A stretch of 6,575 nt of DNA from an uncultured bacterium (GCA_905214675.1 CAJMMS010000076.1:1-6575), one strand, 5' to 3'. Counted from the first letter of the stretch, positions 1-6,361 are shown. Notes: a model not told the origin generated them from the letters alone. A program made the numbers and translations.

Positions 1-26
1 TATACGAATTTTTTTCTGTACATATA

Positions 27-55
27 TTGTTAAAAGTGTTAAACTTAAATTTATA
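27..55 (+). promoter_or_regulatory. Possible sigma-A promoter of the AGCS symporter gene
   Basis: The leader before the symporter is very AT-rich. A weak -35-like TTGTTA lies at 27-32, followed 17 nt later by the -10-like TTTATA at 50-55; TATATT at 52-57 is an alternative with a 19-nt spacer. TGTTAAA occurs twice with a 9-nt period (28-34 and 37-43) in this stretch. The match is only moderate and AT-rich DNA gives such hits by chance, so this is a suggestion, not a mapped promoter. Confidence 0.35.
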
Positions 56-70
56 TTTATACATCATTTA

Positions 71-77
71 AGAAAGG
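71..77 (+). promoter_or_regulatory. Ribosome binding site of the AGCS symporter
   Basis: AGAAAGG ends about 9 nt before the ATG at 87. It supports that start codon, and no competing in-frame start lies upstream within the window. Confidence 0.7.
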
Positions 78-86
78 GTTACTATC

Positions 87-1472
87 ATGCTTCAGACAAT
101 CGAATCCATCAACAGTGCCGTTAATAATTTCATCTGGGGTGTCCCGGCGATGATCTGTATTATCGGTGTCGGGCTTTATCTAAGCCTGCGAACCGGATTT
201 ATCCAGATTCGCAAATTCCCTTATGCACTGAAAACCACGCTCGGAAGAATTTTCAAAAAGAAAGAAGCTTCCGATGGCTCCATGACTCCTTTCCAGGCTG
301 TCTGTACCGCCCTCGCCGGAACGGTCGGTACCGGAAATATCGCCGGTGTTGCCGGTGCGATCGCGATCGGCGGTCCCGGTGCTGTGTTCTGGATGTGGAT
401 CTCCGCAGTTCTTGGAATGTGCACGAAATTCACCGAGGTAATACTTGCCGTTCATTTCCGCGAACGAAACAAAAACGGGGACTACGTCGGCGGCCCGATG
501 TACTACATTAAAAACGGACTTGGTAAAAAATGGCAGATTCTTGCAATTCTTTATTCTGCTTTCGGTGTGCTGACCGTTTTCGGTACCGGAAATGCCACAC
601 AGGTAAATACGATCACCACTGCGATTGATACAGCACTGATCAATTTCCATATCATCCCGGAATCTGCATCCAAAACGCTGAATCTGGTTCTTGGTATTGT
701 GATCATGCTTCTTGTCGGCATGGTTCTGCTTGGCGGCATCAAACGAATCGGAAGTGTTTCTGAAAAGCTGGTTCCGTTTATGGCACTGCTCTACGTTATT
801 CTGGCGATCGGTGTGGTTGTTCTGAATTTTGAGAGAATTCCTGCTGTATTCCATTCTATCGTTTACGGAGCCTTCAATCCGGCTGCTGTCACCGGCGGTG
901 TGATCGGAAGTTTCTTCCTGAGCCTGAAAAAAGGCGTCTCACGCGGTATCTTTTCCAATGAAGCCGGACTTGGTACCGGTTCCATCGCCCACGCCTGTGC
1001 AGACACCAGCAAACCGGTAAAACAGGGTATGTTCGGTATTTTCGAGGTATTTGCCGACACGATCGTTATCTGTACTCTGACTGCTCTTGTCATCCTGGTG
1101 AGCGGTGTTCCGGTCAACTACGGAGCTGCTGCCGGTGCCGAGCTGACAATCTCCGGATTTACCGCTACATACGGAAACTGGGTATCTGTTTTCACCGCAG
1201 TTGCCATGTGCTGCTTCGCTTTCTCCACGATCATCGGCTGGGGACTTTACGGAGCACGCTGCATCGAGTTCCTGTTTTCCGAAAAAGTAGTAAAACCATT
1301 CATGATCGCCTACTCACTGGTAGCCATCATCGGAGCAACGGTCGATCTCGGACTGCTCTGGAGCATTGCGGAAACCTTCAACGGACTTATGGCAATCCCG
1401 AACCTGATCGGTATCTTCCTTCTTTCTGGAACTGCCATCGCCCTGACAAAAGAATATTTTTCCCAAAAATAA
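87..1472 (+). CDS. Sodium/alanine (glycine) symporter, AGCS family
   Basis: A 461-aa integral membrane protein of the alanine/glycine:cation symporter family, expected to bring alanine or glycine into the cell with Na+ (sometimes H+). Family hallmarks are in order: the first membrane helix at about 16-34; GTVGTGNIAGVA at 78-89, a glycine-rich substrate/ion-binding segment; GDYVGGPMYY at 131-140, the AGCS signature; and SRGIFSNEAGLGTGSIAH at 285-302. About ten hydrophobic segments are spread along the chain, and the length is normal for the family. Known relatives include Bacillus AlsT and archaeal AgcS, but substrate preference (alanine, glycine or glutamine) cannot be read from sequence, so I give no symbol. 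The start at 87 is supported by an AGAAAGG Shine-Dalgarno. The gene stands alone on its strand and is followed 9 nt after its stop by a strong hairpin, so it is probably monocistronic. No frameshift or missing motif is visible. Confidence 0.95.
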   Translation: MLQTIESINSAVNNFIWGVPAMICIIGVGLYLSLRTGFIQIRKFPYALKTTLGRIFKKKEASDGSMTPFQAVCTALAGTVGTGNIAGVAGAIAIGGPGAVFWMWISAVLGMCTKFTEVILAVHFRERNKNGDYVGGPMYYIKNGLGKKWQILAILYSAFGVLTVFGTGNATQVNTITTAIDTALINFHIIPESASKTLNLVLGIVIMLLVGMVLLGGIKRIGSVSEKLVPFMALLYVILAIGVVVLNFERIPAVFHSIVYGAFNPAAVTGGVIGSFFLSLKKGVSRGIFSNEAGLGTGSIAHACADTSKPVKQGMFGIFEVFADTIVICTLTALVILVSGVPVNYGAAAGAELTISGFTATYGNWVSVFTAVAMCCFAFSTIIGWGLYGARCIEFLFSEKVVKPFMIAYSLVAIIGATVDLGLLWSIAETFNGLMAIPNLIGIFLLSGTAIALTKEYFSQK

Positions 1473-1481
1473 TAACTATAA

Positions 1482-1528
1482 AAACACCTCATATGGAATC
1501 CATTTTTCAGATTCTATATGAGGTGTTT
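1482..1528. terminator. Shared convergent intrinsic terminator
   Basis: A 19-bp stem (1482-1500 pairing with 1510-1528, one G-U wobble, no bulge) encloses a 9-nt loop. The outer stem is A-rich on the left and T-rich on the right, and short T-rich tails follow in both directions (TTTCATTAT on plus; TTTTATAGTT on minus). It sits between the symporter stop (1472) and the stop of the converging surface-protein remnant (1546), so it can end transcription from both sides. It is also the first convincing terminator that minus-strand transcripts leaving the helicase gene would meet. Confidence 0.85.
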
Positions 1529-1545
1529 CATTATACTATCATTTC

Positions 1546-1921
1546 TTATTTCAGTTTGACTGTCTTAGCAAGTCCTGCTTTTTTCATTGCTTTACGGTAT
1601 TTTGCTGCTTTTCCTTTTGGAACTTTGATCACCGCTTTTTTCTGGATCTTCTGGAATGCATTTTTTCCAACTATTTTCAACACTTTACTTTTGATCGTAA
1701 CACGTTTCAGTTTACTGCATCCGGAAAATGCTTTTGCTTTTTTATCTTTCAAAGCAGACACCCTGACTGTCTTTTTGCTGACACTTGTCACAGCATAATC
1801 AAGCTTTCCAGATGTATAAACCTGTTCGATAGAATGTAAAATATCCACCATCTTTATACGTAACGGTAATATTCTGCCATTCATTTGCAGTTAAAGATAA
1901 GTTGTCGAAAAATTGATATAC
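1546..1921 (-). pseudogene. Remnant of a BspA-type LRR surface protein (C-terminal end)
   Basis: From about 1819 down to the stop at 1546 one minus frame reads like the C-terminus of a BspA-like (LRR_5) cell-surface protein: AFSGCSKLKRVTIKSKVLK, then VGKNAF, then the lysine-rich cap KVPKGKAAKYRKAMKKAG. This frame can be opened from an ATG at 1884 (112 aa), but no ribosome binding site precedes it. Between 1918 and 1820 a different minus frame is the protein-like one (YQFFDNLSLTANEWQN, then ITVTYKDGGYFTFYRTG), and it runs into a stop soon after. This points to a frameshift near 1820. The -NEWQNITVTY- stretch faintly recalls LamG-type carbohydrate-binding modules. There is also a probable in-frame deletion: ALKDKKA runs straight into KAFSGC, where relatives have further LRR sequence. 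No signal peptide or sorting motif survives. I read it as a non-functional remnant; a short expressed ORF of 112 aa is less likely. Confidence 0.7.
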
Positions 1922-2154
1922 GGAAACAGGACGCCGTCCACTGCAAAACAATCTCCTGACCTGCTGCGTTTTCTGTTCGGTCCGGACACCTTCGGCGCCG
2001 ACGGGACAGAAAGCTGTTTCCTTCTGCAGTGTATAGGAATGGAAAAGCCGAAGAATATTTTTCTATGCTGGATAGCGAAAAACAGCAGCAGTGAGTTGTC
2101 AGCGAAAGGCAGATCATAGATGCACCGATCAGGCAGGAAACCATCGACAAATTT
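1922..2154. other. Intergenic decayed region between helicase stop and LRR remnant
   Basis: No convincing intact gene here. On the minus strand, protein-like fragments continue in shifting frames: PSAPKVSG at 2004-1981 and TENAAGQEIVLQWTAS at 1976-1929, the latter resembling the start of a fibronectin type III domain. On the plus strand, one frame between about 1999 and 2091 reads plausibly (GKAEEYFSMLDSEKQQQ) but ends in a stop and has no start with a binding site. The best explanation is further decay of the surface-protein gene. No terminator hairpin was found just after the helicase stop at 2155. Confidence 0.4.
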
Positions 2155-5100
2155 TCATTTACAGGCAGCACTAAGACGCCCAGCCAGCTTTTTCAGTTTA
2201 TACTCACTGATCGTCTCTGCATAATGCATTCCTTCATAGGTCGGATGTAACACCGAATACCGCTCTTTCGTCTTTAATATAAAATGTTCCGATAACAGCC
2301 ATTCTACAAGCGTCTGAACCTCTTCTCTCTTCCAGTTCTTCAGTGCTCCATATTCCGGCACGGAAAACAGTCTGTACTTTCGAATCCGTTCGGTATCCAT
2401 ACCGCAAAGAATATCAATCAGCATCGTTATCCCATAGTAACGGATCCTGCTGACATTCTGCAGAGCATTCAATGTAATAAACACAATTTCGTTTAAATCT
2501 GCATCTTTATATGGAACCGTTTTCAGTTCCGCTTTCCGGATTTTTGTCTCATTACTCTTCTGGGATTTTACTGCTGCTTTCTGGCTTTTCACATCTTTCT
2601 TTTCTGAAATCTGCTCTTTTACAAAAACCTTCTCCTGTACTTTTGGATCCTGTACTTTCGGCTCCTCTGCTTTTGTACTTTCATCCGGTCTGTACGCATA
2701 CCCCTGCTGCTCATAAAAAGCTTTCTTTGCAATGGTCGCATCGCATCCTGTCCCATCTTTTTTATAGTTGGTACATCCAAGGAAAAAGTTATTATATTGC
2801 CCGCTTTTTACGATCAGATAACCATCCCGGCATTTATGGCATTTTTGAATGGATAATTTCCCGCCCCGGCAGTCATTTGTCATAAATCCACAGATTTCCG
2901 GTTCGTTTATGCAAAGATACAACCGCAGTCCATATGCCTTTTTATACTTCAGTTGCATTGGATATCCGCACAGCGGACACACTTTTTTGTCAATCTTCTT
3001 TATTTCTTCTTCGTTCCAGTTTCCACGAAGACAGACATTCTTATATTCTCGTTTCAATTCCAGTAGAAATTCCGAAGGATTCTGTTCCGGTGCCACGAAA
3101 TAAACACGGTTCATCGTTCGCGTCATCGCTACATAAAACAGTCTTCTCTCTTCCGCATAATCAATCGAGCGATCTCCTTTGATGACAAAAGCAAGCACCG
3201 GGTCATCCTCTATCTTGGAAGGAAAGCCATAAGTTTCGTTCTTTCCGTTTACCACGATCACATTGTCATATCCCAGACCTTTGGAAGCATGCGCCGTCAG
3301 AAACGTAATATCTAACTCTGGATATTTCACACTTTTGATTTTACTTCCACGGTTTATATATTCAAACATTCCAGACTTTTCAAGCCGATCCGCATCAAAT
3401 CCAAATCTTCCGATCAGCAGGATTCTTCCCGGTTTTTCTTCAAAACGTAACATATCTTTAAGTGCCGTTTCGACCGCTTTCGCCAGCGCATAATTTGCTC
3501 CGCTCCTTCTGTCTGCACCGTATTTTTTTCTGGTATCATCATAAGTATAAATGATCACCGGATCTTCTATATGCTTTTTGGAGAGCAGTCTTTTCGAAAT
3601 CTGGCTGGCATTCTTCTGGATAAAACCACCTGCAATGTCGATCACTTCCTGCGAATTGCGATAAGTCCGAACAATCTTCAGCATCTTCGCATAACCCATT
3701 TTTTCCTGGAATTTTGTAAACAGCGTAATATCTGAACCGCTGAATGCATAAATAGACTGCCAGTCATCACCAACCGCAATGATCTTCGCATCCGTCACTT
3801 CCGAAAGTGCTTTCGTCAGATCAAAACGCTGCCTTGAAATATCCTGATATTCATCCACGATGATATATTTGAAATCCAGCTTTTTCTTCAGATCTTTTGC
3901 CTCACACAAAAGTCTGGCAGACTCATTGATCATATCCTCAAAATCCACAGCCTTGTTTTCTTTCAGCCAGCGTGCATATTCCAGATAACAGTCCTGACAT
4001 ATTTCGAGAAACAGTCTGCTTCTCACGTTCTGCGTAGAATGATACATCCGTTCAAAATCTTCCAGGCGATAGCCATTCACCTTAAAATTCGAAATAAAAC
4101 GACAGATGAGATTAAGCAGTTTCCGCACATACCTGTTTTCTTCTCCTGCAACCAGCAGTTCCATCACTTCCTGATTGGAACGCGGTTCCACTTCAAAACC
4201 ATGTTCCTCCAGCATTTTCTTTAAATGGACTTCCAGACTTTTCCCGTCTTTATATTTTGAGAACGTATAAATAAGTTCCGTTCCATGCTTCTTATGCAAC
4301 CGTACTTTATCGTTGACAGCATTTTTATATCTCTGCAATTCTTCTTCACTGTACCGGTCATTCTTTCCATCCTCAGATATGCCAAAATGTTCGAGATATA
4401 CGGTTTTACCGTTTTGCCGGAGAACAAAATCCGGTGTGTAAGGCTTTCTTGCATAAGGAAGGTTGTATGGATAAACCGGCTCATATTCATAATCAATTTT
4501 ATTCAGATAAAGAAAATTGGCAATCTCTACTTCCTGATGCGAACGCAGAACTTCATTCTGTATCGTAACCGACTTTTTCGTTCTGGTATCGATCACTTCC
4601 CGCCTGAAATCCTCCAGATCACTTCGCAGAGTCGAATAATTTGCCTTGGCAATGTTATTGAAAAATCCATTGAGATCATCTCCTTCATACGGTGCATCAA
4701 AATAAGAAGCAAAGAATAAAATCAGCTTATTGACCATGCTCTCATTTTGCATGACAGAACCGCGAAAATAATCACGCAACACAAAATACATCTTTGAATG
4801 ATCTGCAATATTCGCCGTTTCCTCTGGTGTATGTTTTCTCAGAATCGCATTTCCGGTAGAATGAAACGTTGCGATCATGCATCTTTCAATACCAAGAGCT
4901 TTCTGGATCTTGTCTTTCAGTTCTTTCACCGCTTTATTAGTAAACGAAACAACCAGAATCTGTTCCGGATCAATCTGCTTTTTCTCCACCAGATATTTCA
5001 CTTTTGCTGCAACCGTTGTTGTCTTACCCGCACCGGCTCCTGCGATCACCATGCAATAATCTTCATCCGTCAGAATCACTTTTCTCTGATCTTCATCCAA

Positions 5101-5529
5101 CGTGATTTCCGGATTGATTGCATCTGCAATATGATCCAGATACTCCTTTTCGCGGATCATTGTCTGCGAAATATATTGCTGATTATGCTGTTCCACAAGC
5201 TCTTCGATATTATCATACTCACTCACGACTTTTCGAACTTCATCTTCAACTATACCATTCTGCATGCAAAAAGCACCAAGCACTTTGCTCTCTTCCAGCG
5301 TCCGGAAAACATGGATTACCGGATCATACGCTTCCAGCTTTTCTGTATAATCACTTTTCGCTATGTAAGCATCCTGCATAAGTATGCTTTCCAGAATTTC
5401 TTCCAGTTCCAGCAACTTAAAACAGTTCTCATTTTTTTCTTTTGAAATGCTTTCTGTGTTCTCTGTATTTTCGTCCTTTTCTGCATTTTTTCCTTTTCCA
5501 AAGAAACGCAGTCTATCCAAGAGTTTCAT
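2155..5529 (-). CDS. SF1 (UvrD/helicase IV-like) helicase with nuclease insert, zinc ribbons and RQC domain
   Basis: A 1124-aa ATP-dependent 3'-5' DNA helicase of the UvrD/Rep superfamily, predicted to act in the cytoplasm on damaged or recombining DNA. Helicase motifs: Q motif around Gln148, Walker A GAGAGKT (164-170), Ia SFTNKA (195-200), Ib TFHS (221-224), Walker B DEYQD (559-563), III GDDWQSIYAFSGS (587-599), IV VRTYRNS (620-626), V TAHASKGLGYDNVIV (745-759), VI EERRLFYVAMTRT (793-805). All look intact. Between Ib and II, residues about 325-445 form a PD-(D/E)XK-like insert: HQEVEIANFLYLN, then TPDF (Asp367) and YLEHFG (Glu380), as in helicase IV-type proteins. Two topoisomerase-style zinc ribbons follow (Cys851/854/873/880 and Cys897/900/919/929). 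A K/E/Q-rich linker (about 945-1005) then leads to a RecQ-like RQC winged helix (about 1010-1105). The start is fixed by GAGGA at 5536-5540. It is the last gene of a probable three-gene operon. Substrate and pathway cannot be read from sequence. Confidence 0.93.
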   Translation of the reverse strand: MKLLDRLRFFGKGKNAEKDENTENTESISKEKNENCFKLLELEEILESILMQDAYIAKSDYTEKLEAYDPVIHVFRTLEESKVLGAFCMQNGIVEDEVRKVVSEYDNIEELVEQHNQQYISQTMIREKEYLDHIADAINPEITLDEDQRKVILTDEDYCMVIAGAGAGKTTTVAAKVKYLVEKKQIDPEQILVVSFTNKAVKELKDKIQKALGIERCMIATFHSTGNAILRKHTPEETANIADHSKMYFVLRDYFRGSVMQNESMVNKLILFFASYFDAPYEGDDLNGFFNNIAKANYSTLRSDLEDFRREVIDTRTKKSVTIQNEVLRSHQEVEIANFLYLNKIDYEYEPVYPYNLPYARKPYTPDFVLRQNGKTVYLEHFGISEDGKNDRYSEEELQRYKNAVNDKVRLHKKHGTELIYTFSKYKDGKSLEVHLKKMLEEHGFEVEPRSNQEVMELLVAGEENRYVRKLLNLICRFISNFKVNGYRLEDFERMYHSTQNVRSRLFLEICQDCYLEYARWLKENKAVDFEDMINESARLLCEAKDLKKKLDFKYIIVDEYQDISRQRFDLTKALSEVTDAKIIAVGDDWQSIYAFSGSDITLFTKFQEKMGYAKMLKIVRTYRNSQEVIDIAGGFIQKNASQISKRLLSKKHIEDPVIIYTYDDTRKKYGADRRSGANYALAKAVETALKDMLRFEEKPGRILLIGRFGFDADRLEKSGMFEYINRGSKIKSVKYPELDITFLTAHASKGLGYDNVIVVNGKNETYGFPSKIEDDPVLAFVIKGDRSIDYAEERRLFYVAMTRTMNRVYFVAPEQNPSEFLLELKREYKNVCLRGNWNEEEIKKIDKKVCPLCGYPMQLKYKKAYGLRLYLCINEPEICGFMTNDCRGGKLSIQKCHKCRDGYLIVKSGQYNNFFLGCTNYKKDGTGCDATIAKKAFYEQQGYAYRPDESTKAEEPKVQDPKVQEKVFVKEQISEKKDVKSQKAAVKSQKSNETKIRKAELKTVPYKDADLNEIVFITLNALQNVSRIRYYGITMLIDILCGMDTERIRKYRLFSVPEYGALKNWKREEVQTLVEWLLSEHFILKTKERYSVLHPTYEGMHYAETISEYKLKKLAGRLSAACK
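2633..2662 (-). repeat. 15-bp tandem repeat in helicase linker
   Basis: Two near-identical 15-bp units (2633-2647 and 2648-2662) encode PKVQD/PKVQE in the charged linker between the zinc ribbons and the RQC-like domain. A diverged third copy may follow at about 2663. Being a multiple of three, copy-number changes would keep the frame. Confidence 0.7.
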
Positions 5530-5535
5530 TCCTTA

Positions 5536-5540
5536 TCCTC
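5536..5540 (-). promoter_or_regulatory. Ribosome binding site of the helicase gene
   Basis: GAGGA on the minus strand lies about 6-7 nt before the ATG at 5529-5527, and AAGGA directly abuts the ATG. The GAGG copy has the correct spacing and supports the assigned start. Confidence 0.7.
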
Positions 5541-5566
5541 ATCAGCCGGCTGTTTTTCTGTATTTC

Positions 5567-5845
5567 CTATAGTCCCGCAAAAAACAGTTCGTAAAGATCA
5601 TCTTCCCCTTCCAGCATCGGAGAATTCTCACCGCCCCCGTTTGTGCTGCGCCGCATGGCTGCATAGGCTTCTTCCCCCGCCGTGATCAGATCCATGTCGT
5701 AGATCTCGTATCCAAGTTCCCTGCATTTACTGCAAAATGCAGCAAATGGTTGTGCTGCTTCTTTCGTCTCCAGAAGCTCTGCTCTCAGCTTCGGATCATG
5801 TGAAGCTTTCTGTTTCAGTTCATCTAACATTTCCGCAATTCCCAT
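5567..5845 (-). CDS. Nif11-like small protein
   Basis: A 92-aa protein whose N-terminal part resembles the Nif11 family: short helix MLDELKQKASHDPKLRAELL, then AAFCSKCRELGYEIYDMDL (about 35-53), matching the Nif11 pattern of a DPxLRxxL helix followed by xxAGYxxxxxDL. Nif11 domains occur as leader peptides of ribosomally made natural products and as stand-alone proteins of unknown role. Here the tail after GGG (70-72) is short, acidic and lacks Cys, Ser or Thr-rich core sequence (ending in DDLYELFFAGL), and no modification enzyme is nearby. A peptide precursor role is therefore unlikely and the function is unknown. The pair Cys38-x-x-Cys41 is unusual within this fold and could be redox-active or metal-binding. 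I chose the ATG at 5845 because AAGGAGG (5853-5859) lies 7 nt upstream; an upstream in-frame ATG at 5872 has no good binding site. It sits 34 nt after the Spx/ArsC-like gene and 37 nt before the helicase. Confidence 0.8.
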   Translation of the reverse strand: MGIAEMLDELKQKASHDPKLRAELLETKEAAQPFAAFCSKCRELGYEIYDMDLITAGEEAYAAMRRSTNGGGENSPMLEGEDDLYELFFAGL

Positions 5846-5852
5846 TTCGCTG

Positions 5853-5859
5853 CCTCCTT
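5853..5859 (-). promoter_or_regulatory. Shine-Dalgarno deciding the Nif11-like start
   Basis: A perfect AAGGAGG, 7 nt from the ATG at 5845. It lies inside the longer 101-aa reading frame and so argues that the first nine codons of that frame are not translated. Confidence 0.85.
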
Positions 5860-5879
5860 CATTTCTTTTCACCAGTTTA

Positions 5880-6236
5880 TCAGATTTCAGACAGTTTTTC
5901 CACCCATTCTGCCTCTTTAAATCCGGTAAGTACCGTGTCCTCTTTTACCACAAGCGGACGCTTGATCAGCATTCCATTTGTCGCAAGGAGCTTTAACTGT
6001 TCCTCCTCGCTCATTGCCGGAAGCCTGTCTTTCAGTTTCATCTCTTTATAAAGCATGCCGCTGGTATTGAAAAACTTTTTCAGCGGAAGTCCGCTTCTTT
6101 GATACCAGTCCTTTAATTCTTCATAAGAAGGATTTTCCTCAACAATATGGCGGTCTGTGTAGACGATCTCATGCTCATCCAGCCATTTCTTTGCCTTCTT
6201 ACAGGTAGAACATTTCGGATATTCAATAAATAACAT
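5880..6236 (-). CDS. Spx/ArsC-family thioredoxin-fold protein
   Basis: A 118-aa protein of the ArsC/Spx superfamily. It begins MLFIEYPKCSTCKKAKKW with a CxxC at Cys9/Cys12, followed by FFNTSGMLYKEM (about 55-66) and the conserved KRPLVV segment (92-97, with Arg93), ending in GFKEAEWVEKL. Members include glutaredoxin/thioredoxin-linked arsenate reductases, the RNA polymerase-binding regulator Spx, and uncharacterised YusI/YffB-like proteins. The FNTSG and KRP motifs fit the general 'arsenate reductase family' better than canonical Spx. Arsenate reduction is not assured, because no ars transporter or regulator is adjacent; a thiol-redox or stress role is as likely. The start at 6236 is set by GGAGG (6244-6248) 7 nt upstream. 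An upstream in-frame ATG at 6272 would overlap the promoter's -10 region and is rejected. It is the first gene of the probable operon with the Nif11-like and helicase genes. Confidence 0.9.
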   Translation of the reverse strand: MLFIEYPKCSTCKKAKKWLDEHEIVYTDRHIVEENPSYEELKDWYQRSGLPLKKFFNTSGMLYKEMKLKDRLPAMSEEEQLKLLATNGMLIKRPLVVKEDTVLTGFKEAEWVEKLSEI

Positions 6237-6243
6237 GGTGCTT

Positions 6244-6248
6244 CCTCC
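6244..6248 (-). promoter_or_regulatory. Shine-Dalgarno deciding the Spx/ArsC-like start
   Basis: GGAGG 7 nt before the ATG at 6236. It selects the 118-aa product over a 130-aa version that would start at 6272. Confidence 0.85.
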
Positions 6249-6272
6249 GTTTCTTTTTTGCTTATTACTCAA

Positions 6273-6301
6273 AGCGTATGCTATTACCAGTCATTTGTCA
6301 A
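6273..6301 (-). promoter_or_regulatory. Sigma-A type promoter of the spx/arsC-nif11-helicase operon
   Basis: On the minus strand a perfect -35 TTGACA (6301-6296) is followed after exactly 17 nt by the -10-like TACGCT (6278-6273), which keeps TA at the start and T at the end of the hexamer. Transcription would begin near 6266, giving a leader of about 30 nt that includes the GGAGG of the first gene. The weak -10 beside a perfect -35 could mean moderate or regulated expression. Confidence 0.65.
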
Positions 6302-6302
6302 T

Positions 6303-6330
6303 CGGATATTTTCAGACGAATCCGGATATT
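6303..6330. repeat. Pair of direct repeats CGGATATT next to the -35 element
   Basis: CGGATATT occurs at 6303-6310 and again at 6323-6330, a 20-nt period (two helical turns). The first copy lies directly upstream of the TTGACA of the operon promoter. This position suits an activator or other regulator binding site, but two 8-mers in an AT-rich region can also be chance. Confidence 0.4.
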
Positions 6331-6361
6331 ACGTTCCAACATTCCCATTTCAAGGCAATTT

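Noticed and set aside
180..854. Long minus-strand reading frame (224 aa) opposite the symporter
   Set aside because: It is antisense to an unmistakable AGCS gene, is rich in Asn, Asp, Arg and His with no recognisable domain, and has no Shine-Dalgarno.
1208..1798. Plus-strand reading frame of 196 aa crossing the symporter end, the terminator and the LRR remnant
   Set aside because: It spans a strong terminator, overlaps the symporter in another frame and reads as the antisense of the LRR tail; the hydrophobic part is an artefact of lysine-rich antisense codons.
1881..2171. Minus-strand 96-aa reading frame overlapping the helicase end
   Set aside because: No ribosome binding site and no coherent domain; only a short inner part looks protein-like and is better explained as one piece of the frameshifted remnant.
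4285..4719. Plus-strand 144-aa reading frame opposite the nuclease insert
   Set aside because: Antisense of the helicase coding sequence, without a binding site or recognisable motif.
4798..5445. Plus-strand 215-aa reading frame opposite the helicase N-terminus
   Set aside because: Antisense shadow rich in Phe, Ile and His; the minus strand carries clear Walker A and motif Ia here.
5567..5845. RiPP precursor peptide cluster
   Set aside because: The small protein is Nif11-like, but no modification enzyme, peptidase or exporter is in the window and the tail is not core-like.
5846..5872. Longer N-terminus (MKRNEGGSE) for the Nif11-like protein
   Set aside because: These codons contain the AAGGAGG that serves the ATG at 5845, so they are the leader, not protein.
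5880..6236. Arsenic resistance operon
   Set aside because: No arsR, arsB or acr3 gene is adjacent; the family name alone does not establish arsenate reduction.
6237..6272. Longer N-terminus (MSNKQKRNGGST) for the Spx/ArsC-like protein
   Set aside because: It contains the GGAGG of the ATG at 6236, starts almost at the promoter's -10, and the family begins at the MLFIEYPKC strand.
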